A DNA stretch of 64,000 bases, from positions 868,001-932,000 of the forward strand of contig NZ_CP054587.1 in the NCBI RefSeq assembly GCF_002025255.2, given 5' to 3'. Shown one piece after another: positions 46,301 to 52,867 of this stretch. The notes beneath the pieces are model-generated. The model saw only the letters and a list, made by a program, of their open reading frames with translations. It had not been told where the DNA came from and did not search any database. Positions within the stretch are counted from its first letter, which is position 1, and each line of letters starts with the position of its first letter. A program made the position numbers and the translations under genes. The DNA comes from Halolamina sp. CBA1230 (lineage in GTDB: Archaea; Halobacteriota; Halobacteria; Halobacteriales; Haloferacaceae).

Positions 46301-46347
46301 CTATTTCGCCACCGTTGCTGTAACGCAGACTCAGTTAAGGTCGCCAC
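40399..46347 (-). CDS. Giant GHKL ATPase with C-terminal NOV/DUF3883-like region
   Basis: This protein of 1982 residues carries, at its N-terminus, a GHKL (Hsp90/sacsin-type) ATPase with N-box ELLQNARDA, G1-like DEGVLVANTG and G2 GHKGVGLKSIL. At the C-terminus a GRGQQAEAYV...FDIIDPRGP...VEIKAV pattern resembles the NOV/DUF3883 domain. That domain is related to restriction-endonuclease-like folds and is common in defence islands. The 1500 residues between are acidic and unassigned. Sacsin-type N-terminal ATPases with nuclease-like tails are recurrent in haloarchaeal islands. The gene is the largest in the window and stands alone, divergent from the gene at 46548. Confidence 0.8.
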   Translation of the reverse strand: MATLTESALQQRWRNRWESFLHLIEDAETVEDAQNVLRDKVIIGNAERKIAGGHEGREILELLQNARDAIWDGDADQGRVHIGVYDEGVLVANTGSRFDLFDTQVEDAVTMIGETGKGDDDGQSIGHKGVGLKSILATGDSFEIFTRPDDTTDDILGVRLSRSYLVSAILNRLGQETGGRSSIDDLDDEKLEHLLTEDPAGNPIPLEDDLRDSISKLPLFNFPVPLSTPSDAADPIQRRVRELLTETPADPEQDPFRTAVFIRYEDSDWRAQLSALGIPLPDEDDGSIDDRPERIWEYLAAGESDGGLQPETIVQLGGIAELQLERATTAQEPTREERWEITYDSESPTTVPDLAHADVQVRVHSWDSESIHEFDQFRFADPRDHHTAILVNKAGESGTPPVTSYPLYLFYPIEGTDQAHLPFCFHGRFRVDTNRKDLSSNNAATNHDVLEEGLDLIELIGEEVARDAQNPEESQYSDQLPWALLPPRQRDEAITDPTADELITWFQQAVVERLADTPCIPTRTEAKQPSDTILHWDRSVIDGYLAFTEILDALDRPLDNGGAHALPAASALRALASMPPDWEQRVKAVLHADDEQATSKTVLTGWVEYLAASLSKTPGESPAVRVPAGAARSLLDGTVALLTAATKGDESLSSTLQELAGQFDGVYLLPSRLGDADPDDELALVTLEQRQAPSGGQQNQQRVRSVIWDIESETRDVERPPTPPQSSNMTVYFLDERVQEIADVHHVLSTAGRVWGLRAYEGIPSFVRSLLDTFADGRADVVEPIDFAFLAGIIDRVGAESTDLQTGEGSFFPLDYLQTAITQQEGDQRGNLRRRVQLRTCDLHLHNEQPRPITGTVLGDDWQRIRERGTSTDAEDDPTEDWDSITTSDSPAPTWPAPDAATWDVFREQINWDVTDLDFVRTLSLLGTGVLPGVEVLWLYGDEHPSMRRSHDWNPTEWTTDDFAGDIPATVTSLQTVLANTPGYLSLLTSPDHHPQTSADHSRKCDVKLSGEFDHVNVASWVWVTDDQALAEHGDAVRELLRRHGDALDATLLRTGWSCNNGHKRRAWDQSVPSLLNWQLRELDIWDPIVTVQDELADAWGDHASRLSYAVHLESRRGPQAARMFPHIDDASGIADDVLATLGVRSVETLGVTGATDRLQQLQAVLADGELPAGEPTQLWVPGDRIDDWNQAYTQLLQPVLNHLPEDPAAADSDPNWGSLTHLPLRDGDQWVTASIEWIRDHTDEIRYYQDQSPKPWETQAVEDNGYYILPRTASGSFTRLAAVLGVQQLQASKLVFDLDTDDISLVTESYRDAVSTFQRELDARRDLLVASTDRGNEADIIDTADELGTATANLAVAASFPDDATRHLSDPTSALYATPDGDEALLLNASEAGDTLSLDGLAMGLALLFERPTKVATFREALTADVAVPDLETRWAKRTFPIDTVKRVLGSNALHALERDLTAFNDLLDALDTPRVDADAILDALEDADTEHIVAVRDWIAAGERPDTLTDENAAAVDTANIAGPVTNLWDTLPAALDFVVPGLFDETTTHWVRTLEAEALDADMERVVIDWLASHRDALDRPPFDTAARQAYSRFRTVTELWEQTDTSELTDLDTWVTRLRELHTTTLPAWTDTIPKEYATAVDCAPRVVYITINDRVDTLATAFCHDITGELPAVEFDWQSLLTQYIDDGTIPEPDTDTGAKDHQAQAFDAIATSIRDHDDTMDFSTTAAIQQSNQDITVSASSGQGGGGSSQFRGRGQQAEAYVMATVLDRVATWLDNHAAGDLFQLRSAFRSLHDEQQDAAYNWHVESVWTGDLLPLLQNLSRDRSSEITAWCDHVADGTAFTQLPLIQLINVTMERGPGFDIIDPRGPLTRTDEHNDRGLQFTPVEIKAVNGTTPPFRFRLTTNEYRRAKAFVRDGDIPYVIRLVAVPEAGTTDWPQNTSIVAEKIIETEAELNAVVDNDRFETVVKGGYMNMEIK

Positions 46348-46547
46348 GAGAGGTCTCTATCAGTATGATAAGCAAACGACCCTCAATGTTTCCCTGCCAG
46401 TGCTTGATCTGTCTTACTACTACGTTTGAAGCGAGACCAAAGTTTCACAGGATGCAGTGTCAATCAGTGCCGACGGAGTTGGCGTGTAGAACCCAAGTGT
46501 AAGCACTACAATATGCTTTTACCTCGGCACCTCTTCAAGTGCTAGTT

Positions 46548-47843
46548 ATGGAAGTTATTCGGGAGGAAACCTATCGATCGACTCCTGAGCTGTGGCCTGC
46601 AGCAGATAAGGTTGACTCGTTAGTTGACGAGTCGGACGTAGTCAGCATCCAATTACAGGAGCGAGAGCACTACGAGGATCGACTTGTCGTTCAAATCAAT
46701 AACGGAGAGGGTGAGAGTACCAACCGGTTTGAATTTGATATTGCCTCAGGAGAGTACCGAGTTTGTCGATACGAGGGCTCGGACCTCCCGCTCATTATCC
46801 TCCATTATGTGGCTGCATTCGGGTATTACGTTGAGGGAACCCCGAGTGGGCCTTGGGGGCAGTATGAGTACTTGGTTGACGCAGCGGGTGAATTAGAAGA
46901 GCTGGCGGGCAAGTCTGACAGCCCACTTGTGGACTATTTTTCTCGGGCTGTATCTACTCAGCTGCAAAGTATCGTGGTTGAGGTGGCAACCCATACGTAC
47001 CTGAGTAACCAAGAATTTGGAATTGGTGACCTAGTTGAACAGACAGACATGTCGAGTGAATCTGAGGTAGAGAACGTGTGTGGGGTTAAACAGCTGAAAA
47101 AATTACCATTCTCTGAAAACACAGCTATCCCTGAGCAACTCGAAGAACTCGACCTTGGTCCAGAAGTGTCAGGATATGATGACTTCGGGGTTGAAGGCGT
47201 AAATGTTCGAACCTTCTGCGATCGAGATAGTGACACGATTGCTGTGATCGTCTCGTTCCCGAAGGGAGTGAAGTATTTCAAATTCAACGGCCAGCCCGGG
47301 GCAGATTGTTCTATTGAATACATGGATCGACGCGAATTACCCGGGTTATTCCTCGAAGACCACTTGCAAAACGAGTTGGACGTTACTATCAGTACCACCC
47401 CGCGATTGAGTCCGTCAGACTCCGCTGTTGATGCATTGAACACCAGTAGGAAGCTGTTGAAGTCGATCGCCGAGACAGACGGTTTGCGAACGAATCCGAA
47501 TAACACCTCCTTGGAGGTTGCCCAACTAATTACAGAGATGGGGGAACTTTATCTGCACCTTGAGCAGATCGCACCTGACGATGAATTTTTACAGCGAATC
47601 GACGATGTGTGTGAAGAGCAAACAGATACGATGGGAGTAACCGATCTTTCGAAAGCCCCGGTCGATAAGTTCCATACTATCATCTATTTCCTCGGACTAG
47701 CATCACAGCGATTAGACGACGAGGTGCGGGAACATGCTGCCACGTATCTCGAAGACAAGGGGCTCAATGATGTCGATGCGGAGAAATTGAATCTCGAAGA
47801 TTACGTCTCCTCGAATATTCAAGACCTTTCAAACACGTTATAG
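46548..47843 (+). CDS. Hypothetical protein divergent from giant ATPase
   Basis: This 431-residue acidic protein has no recognised motif. Its first 200 residues mix strands and helices (RLVVQINNGEGESTNRFEF), and its C-terminal 150 residues look helical. The ATG at 46548 is preferred over an in-frame GTG 9 bp upstream, and a TATA-like TGCTTTTA lies 30-35 bp before it. It shares a 200-bp divergent promoter region with the giant GHKL gene and may be functionally linked to it. The interval 47844-48115 shows no gene. Confidence 0.65.
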   Translation: MEVIREETYRSTPELWPAADKVDSLVDESDVVSIQLQEREHYEDRLVVQINNGEGESTNRFEFDIASGEYRVCRYEGSDLPLIILHYVAAFGYYVEGTPSGPWGQYEYLVDAAGELEELAGKSDSPLVDYFSRAVSTQLQSIVVEVATHTYLSNQEFGIGDLVEQTDMSSESEVENVCGVKQLKKLPFSENTAIPEQLEELDLGPEVSGYDDFGVEGVNVRTFCDRDSDTIAVIVSFPKGVKYFKFNGQPGADCSIEYMDRRELPGLFLEDHLQNELDVTISTTPRLSPSDSAVDALNTSRKLLKSIAETDGLRTNPNNTSLEVAQLITEMGELYLHLEQIAPDDEFLQRIDDVCEEQTDTMGVTDLSKAPVDKFHTIIYFLGLASQRLDDEVREHAATYLEDKGLNDVDAEKLNLEDYVSSNIQDLSNTL

Positions 47844-48115
47844 CTGCTCTATCCGTACTCGGTCAGAATGAGTTCAAGGAGGGCTGTTCTCCGATCACCG
47901 CCATCATGTTTCACGGTTGGGTAGAATCTTCGAGCAGAGAGTACGATCCTGAATACTGAAACAGAGGCTGATCGGATCTGCTATTTGAGTCACTGACTCC
48001 ATATTCATACGACGACAATGTTCAACCGGATGTGCCTACATTACGAAAAACCGATTGAACCGTTCGTCGAAGCGCTATATGATGACCAGTAGTCGTTTTC
48101 TGGATTCTTGGGCCG

Positions 48116-49210
48116 TTATGATAAGCTCTGTATTTTCTCCTTGTCGGCGTCAGTGAGTAGTTGCGTGCCGTATTCGTCCTCAAGCGTGGCTATCTCCTGG
48201 AGTAGTTGGAGGGCTGTGTTTTCATTGCCTTGCTTCAGGTGGTATTTCGCCTGTTTCCGCGCTACTTTGGCGACTCCCTTCCGGCCGTCGTACCACGATT
48301 CGATTTCGTAGTAGTACTGTTTTGCTTGGTTGAGATGCGACCACCATTCGTCAGTGTCGCCGTGTTCCTTGCGGATTCTCTTCGACGCTTTCCAGTGAGC
48401 GTCTGCAAGCCGATTGGCGATCGTTTTCGTTTCGTTCTCATCGTTGGTCAGCTGGTACGCCTCCTCTAGGAGGTCGATCGACTCTTCCGGTGACACTTCT
48501 TCGCTCTCCGCCAGCAGATCGTCGATTCGGTCTTGCTTTTCGAGTCGTTGGCTTCGCCAGACCGTCGTCCCGTCGAGGTCGATGCCTCGGTACTGTTCGT
48601 CACCGTCGAGCAGGTACAGCACTGTCTCGCCGTTCTGCGTTCCGAACTCCTGTGCTGGACTATTGAGATTCGGTGTTTCGAACCTGGTTTGGAGGTCGCC
48701 TGCCTCGATGTCGAACACGTATACTGCGCGGTCGGGATTGTGTGTGGCCGTTGAGGCATACCGACCACCCTCCGTAATCGCGCACTCCCAAATGTTCGCA
48801 TCAAACTCGTGTTCGATACATGGCTGGCCGTCAGGGGCGACGACATCGAATGTCCCACCGAGACTCTGGTTATTCGCCTCACCGATGTCGGTGACTGCGA
48901 CGTGACCAGAATTCGCCACAGCAACGTTTTCTGCCCGAGTCACAGTGAAGGCATGTTGAACCTCCTCGTCCTCGGAGAGGAGTACTATCGGTGTATCCTC
49001 CCTCATGGCAGTTCGTCCATAGAGGCCTTTCCACTGGCCGTTTGGCGAGGATTCTGCTTCGAACGTGACGCGCTCACCCTGGAATTCCCCGTGAACAAAC
49101 GCCCCATCCAACGGCTCATCGAGAACGATGTCCGGTGGCGATTGAGACCGGTCTTGTGATCCAGACTCGGAGGCGCTACCGCCACCGAATAACCGACTCA
49201 GTAACCCCAT
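48116..49210 (-). CDS. Beta-propeller/TPR-like hypothetical protein
   Basis: This 364-residue protein has a Ser/Gly-rich start, a repeat-rich beta region at about 30-215 with WD40/PQQ-like strands (ENVAVANSGHVAVTD, NIWECAITEGGRYAST, RAVYVFDIEAGDLQTRF) and a helical C-terminal half resembling TPR units (SIDLLEEAYQLTND). Such proteins act as scaffolds. The ATG at 49210 is preferred to a TTG 15 bp upstream. It is divergent from the Mre11-like gene at 49397. Confidence 0.6.
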   Translation of the reverse strand: MGLLSRLFGGGSASESGSQDRSQSPPDIVLDEPLDGAFVHGEFQGERVTFEAESSPNGQWKGLYGRTAMREDTPIVLLSEDEEVQHAFTVTRAENVAVANSGHVAVTDIGEANNQSLGGTFDVVAPDGQPCIEHEFDANIWECAITEGGRYASTATHNPDRAVYVFDIEAGDLQTRFETPNLNSPAQEFGTQNGETVLYLLDGDEQYRGIDLDGTTVWRSQRLEKQDRIDDLLAESEEVSPEESIDLLEEAYQLTNDENETKTIANRLADAHWKASKRIRKEHGDTDEWWSHLNQAKQYYYEIESWYDGRKGVAKVARKQAKYHLKQGNENTALQLLQEIATLEDEYGTQLLTDADKEKIQSLS

Positions 49211-49396
49211 GACACTATTCAACAATGTCTATGAGATAAAGATTATCCAAGAACTGAATGTCGGGTGTTTCTCTCCGGATATTGACCCACACGGCTATCT
49301 GCCAGAGAATACCTACTATTCAGATACGGTGATCACGTTCAACGTACGCCCTGCTCACCACAGGAACTAATACGCTTACTGTTGTCTTTGCTTGTC

Positions 49397-50452
49397 ATGA
49401 CTCGGGTCCTCCATACAGCTGATGTCCATCTGACGCCGGACTATCCGGAACGGAAGGATGGGCTTCGAAAGTTGCTCAATCGAGCTGAAACAGGCGATAT
49501 CGACGTTGTGACGATCGGTGGGGACTTGTTCGACCAGCCGGAGGGCATGGAGCAACTCCGGACTGACTTGCGCAACGACCTCTTTACTGACCGGTCATTC
49601 GAAATCGTCCTCATTCCTGGCAACCACGACCTCGAAGCATACCGTGGGGACGTGTTTTTCGGCGACGCATGTACTGTCATCACGGAGGAACCGTTCAGTC
49701 ACTGGACTGCACCGGAGGAGGATCTCCGGATTACGGCTCTCCCCTATAGAGAACACCCGGATGACGAACTCCTCCTCAAACTGCAAGACAGAACATCGTT
49801 TGACGGGCATGAAGCCCTGCTTCTTCACTGTAGTCTTGACGCGCCGTTCGACGACTACGAGACAGGTGACGAAACGGCGAGGCGATACTTTCCCGTGACT
49901 GAAGATCTCCTCTCCGAACTGGAGTTCAATTCGTATCTCGCTGGGCACTATCACAGCCCGCACAAAGTCTCGTTTACGGGCGGTTCGGAGTTCACCTACC
50001 CTGGCACGCCGGTTTCGACAAGTCGCTCAGAGACTGGGCAGCGCCGGGTGAGTATCCTCAACCCGGAGACCGGGATTGAGTTTGAGACGCTGGACACCTA
50101 CCATTACGCTTCACGTGAGTTTACGGTGACACCTGGTGATGAAGACACGCTCCTCAACAAGGTTCGTGAGTGGTCGAACCAGCATGCGATTGCCAGTGCG
50201 GATGCGTCGGTGCACGTCGATGGCTTCGTCGAAATGGCGGAAGACGCGTTCAACGACGAGTTGCGTGCAGCAGCGGTCCCGGCGTCAGTGACAGATGCAA
50301 CTCGGAACGTCGAACACGTCCTCTCCCACCCGTTGTTCAGATCGTTCCAAGCAGAACTTGCCGACACGGACTGGGACGAGGAGACAACCGAGAACGTGAC
50401 AAAGCGGACGCTCGAAGTGTTCAGTCAACTGTCGGCCCGGGGGGAGATCTGA
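49397..50452 (+). CDS. Mre11/SbcD/YhaO-like metallophosphoesterase
   Basis: This 351-residue calcineurin-type nuclease has all the metal motifs: TADVHL (D9, H11), GGDLFD, IPGNHD, LLHCS and GHYHSPH. Enzymes of this kind degrade DNA ends with Mn2+ and pair with SMC-like ATPases. The stop directly adjoins the next ATG (TGA-ATG), so this gene and the ATPase gene form a tight operon. The ATG at 49397 is preferred over a TTG 15 bp upstream because the family pattern starts there. It is shorter than chromosomal archaeal Mre11, which fits a YhaO-like paralogue rather than the housekeeping copy. Confidence 0.9.
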   Translation: MTRVLHTADVHLTPDYPERKDGLRKLLNRAETGDIDVVTIGGDLFDQPEGMEQLRTDLRNDLFTDRSFEIVLIPGNHDLEAYRGDVFFGDACTVITEEPFSHWTAPEEDLRITALPYREHPDDELLLKLQDRTSFDGHEALLLHCSLDAPFDDYETGDETARRYFPVTEDLLSELEFNSYLAGHYHSPHKVSFTGGSEFTYPGTPVSTSRSETGQRRVSILNPETGIEFETLDTYHYASREFTVTPGDEDTLLNKVREWSNQHAIASADASVHVDGFVEMAEDAFNDELRAAAVPASVTDATRNVEHVLSHPLFRSFQAELADTDWDEETTENVTKRTLEVFSQLSARGEI

Positions 50453-52774
50453 ATGCGGCTCACTACTGCAGAGGTTGATCGGTACGGGCCGCTGTACGAC
50501 TGTCGGCCGCCCTGTCAAGACGGCATTACCGTTCTCTCAGGATCAAACGAGGCGGGAAAGACACTCTTCCTCGAAGCCGTACTGCAACTGCTTGAACCAG
50601 AAGTGTCGGGCGTCATGAATCCCGGCCCTCGCGTCAGTGACTCACCAACGGGACGAGTCGTTGTTGAAAATGGCGGCGACCAGTACGAATGCGACGGCAC
50701 GACGTCGCTGAGCGATATTTCCCCGATCGAACCGCGGCATTTGCAGAGCGTGTTCGTCGTCCAAGACAACGACCTGGCACTCCCGAGCGACCAGGAGTAC
50801 TACACGTCGCTCATCGAGAAGCTCGGTGATATCCACACGACCGAAATCAATGCCATCCAGTCGGAACTGAAAGATCGCGGGCGGCTCACCGACACACGAC
50901 TCAACATCTCCAGTGATCAGTCCTACAACAACGCCGGCGATGTCCACGAGAAGGCAGGTACGCTCGCCGAGGAGATCCGTGACTACACGGAGCAAATCAA
51001 GGCTGAAGGGTTAGACGAGTTGGAGACGCGTCGCCTCCGCCTCAAGCGAGAGCTACAGAAGGTCCGTGAGGGCCTTCAAGAACAGCAGGAAGCGAAGACG
51101 GTCGCGGAATATGAACGTCTCTCGAATCGGCTTGCGACGTACCGGTCTACGAGTGACCGACTCGCTGACGTCGAAGGGTTCGACCGTGAGACGTTGACCG
51201 AACTCCGCGAACTGCAGAACGACATCGAGCGTGATCGGGATGAGCTGCAGAGCCTCACGGCCGACATCGACGCGAAACGTGAAGAGGTCGCGGAGGCAGA
51301 GCAGGCGCTGGAGGACCTCGAATCACGGGAGGCAAAACTATCACGGCGAGAATCAGCGGTAGCTGAGACGCAGTCTGCGCTGGAAACGTATCGTGACCGG
51401 CAGCGTGACGCCGCCGGCGCGCAACGGCGACTCACATTAGCGAAATACACAACAGTTGCAGGCTTGCTTGCGGCCGGCGGTACAGGTGTCGCAGGCGCGA
51501 TTGCAGGTTCGACCGCTGCCCTTGGACTGGGCGCTGTCCTCCTAGTTACTGGGGTTGTGAGTGCGTTCCTCTACCAGCAGTCGAACGAGCGCCTCACCGC
51601 TGTCGAGGCGGCACGTGAGTCTGCCGTCCAAACCGCGAGGGATGCTGGGTTCAATGTTGAAACAGTCGAAGACATCGCTCCAGCGATCGAATCCTTCGAG
51701 AACGAGTTATCGCAGGTTCGAGACCGTGTCGCTCGGAAAGACCAGCAACGTCAGGATGCCGAACAAGAACTTGAGGAACTTCAGGGAGAGAAATCCGAGT
51801 TAGAATCGGAGATTACTGGGCAGGAACAGCGGTTTGACGAGCTATTGGCGGAGGCTGACGTTGAATCGATCGACGAGTACGAAGCCAACGTCAAGGAACG
51901 AGACGACCTGGAACCAGAACGTCGCACGGCGCGCCAGAGTCTCGTCGATCGGTTCGGTGAACCTGACGCAGATGAGCCAGCTGCGAAAGCTACAGAGTGG
52001 GAGCGAGATTTGGAAGCGTTGGTCGATGACGTCGAGGTAGACGAGATCGATGTCGAGGAGTATGACGAAGGTACCTTGGAGGAATACGAGGCCGAGGTTG
52101 ACCGGCTGGAAACCAAGCTTGACGAGCTCGAAACGCAGCTCACTGACCACGACAACACGTTAGATACGTTCGATCAGCGAGCCCGGAATCTCAATACCCA
52201 GCCGTTCGTCGGCCACAGTCTCGGATTAGCATCCCGTTCCAGGGAAGGTCTGGAAACGCTTGCGTCCGATCTTGATGCTGTTGTTGATCAGATTGAGGAA
52301 GATGCAGAGGTGTCACGGAAGGCGCTGAAGATCTTCAACCGGATCGAAGCGCAGGAGGAGCAGAAATTAACGGATTTATTCGACCCTGACGGGCCGGCCT
52401 CTCAAACGTTTGAGCAAGTGACAGGAGGCCGCTATACTGAAGTTGCGTATGATGCCGAAACGCACGACCTCGTCGTTGAGCGGGAAGACGGGCGCACCCT
52501 TTCGCCGGATACGCTGAGTCAGGGGACCAAAGACCAGTTGTACTTCGCTACACGCGTGTCGCTTGCTCAGCAACTCCTTGGGAACGAATCTGGGTTCCTC
52601 TTGCTCGACGATCCGTTCCTTGCAGCGGATCCAGACCGTCTGCGAAAAGGCTTTGAGACACTCCAAGCACTATCTGATGACGGCTGGCAGATTCTCTACC
52701 TCACCGCGAAACAGGAAGTGACCGAAACGATGGTCGATGAGTACGATTTGGCTCACACCCAATTCACCTCTTAA
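50453..52774 (+). CDS. SMC/Rad50-like ATPase with membrane-type hairpin (YhaN-like)
   Basis: This 773-residue ATPase has Walker A GSNEAGKT near residue 28, a long coiled coil, ABC signature LSQGT with Walker B FLLLDDPF near residue 720, and a second coiled-coil arm. In the middle of the coil (about residues 333-372) lie two adjacent hydrophobic segments (VAGLLAAGGTGVAGAIAG and LGAVLLVTGVVSAFLY) instead of the CxxC zinc hook of Rad50/SbcC. That arrangement is seen in YhaN-type proteins. With the phosphoesterase upstream it should form a DNA-end-processing complex, probably at the membrane. It is followed by a 30-residue frame and Argonaute on the same strand. Confidence 0.88.
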   Translation: MRLTTAEVDRYGPLYDCRPPCQDGITVLSGSNEAGKTLFLEAVLQLLEPEVSGVMNPGPRVSDSPTGRVVVENGGDQYECDGTTSLSDISPIEPRHLQSVFVVQDNDLALPSDQEYYTSLIEKLGDIHTTEINAIQSELKDRGRLTDTRLNISSDQSYNNAGDVHEKAGTLAEEIRDYTEQIKAEGLDELETRRLRLKRELQKVREGLQEQQEAKTVAEYERLSNRLATYRSTSDRLADVEGFDRETLTELRELQNDIERDRDELQSLTADIDAKREEVAEAEQALEDLESREAKLSRRESAVAETQSALETYRDRQRDAAGAQRRLTLAKYTTVAGLLAAGGTGVAGAIAGSTAALGLGAVLLVTGVVSAFLYQQSNERLTAVEAARESAVQTARDAGFNVETVEDIAPAIESFENELSQVRDRVARKDQQRQDAEQELEELQGEKSELESEITGQEQRFDELLAEADVESIDEYEANVKERDDLEPERRTARQSLVDRFGEPDADEPAAKATEWERDLEALVDDVEVDEIDVEEYDEGTLEEYEAEVDRLETKLDELETQLTDHDNTLDTFDQRARNLNTQPFVGHSLGLASRSREGLETLASDLDAVVDQIEEDAEVSRKALKIFNRIEAQEEQKLTDLFDPDGPASQTFEQVTGGRYTEVAYDAETHDLVVEREDGRTLSPDTLSQGTKDQLYFATRVSLAQQLLGNESGFLLLDDPFLAADPDRLRKGFETLQALSDDGWQILYLTAKQEVTETMVDEYDLAHTQFTS

Positions 52775-52867
52775 ATGGTGAAACGGGTTCTTGGGTTCAG
52801 ATGTCTCTCTAGTTCCATAAATGTAAGTCCCGAAAATACTTCACCGAGAGACATCACCTACCTCTGA
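52775..52867 (+). CDS. Possible 30-residue coupling ORF before Argonaute
   Basis: An ATG directly follows the YhaN-like stop (TAA-ATG). It opens a frame of 30 codons that ends in TGATG, overlapping the Argonaute ATG by one base. It could pass ribosomes from the ATPase gene to Argonaute. The peptide has no recognisable homology, so it may instead be a leader with no product. Confidence 0.35.
   Translation: MVKRVLGFRCLSSSINVSPENTSPRDITYL
52800..52855. promoter_or_regulatory. Inverted repeat in the spacer upstream of Argonaute
   Basis: GATGTCTCTC (52800-52809) and GAGAGACATC (52846-52855) are a perfect 10-bp inverted repeat with a 36-bp spacer, ending 11 bp before the Argonaute ATG. It could be an operator or an mRNA hairpin that hides or exposes the start. 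Confidence 0.5.

Noticed and set aside
49397-52774. Calling these the housekeeping Mre11 and Rad50 genes
   Set aside because: The ATPase lacks the CxxC hook and has hydrophobic segments in its coil, and both proteins are short. YhaO/YhaN-like paralogues fit better.
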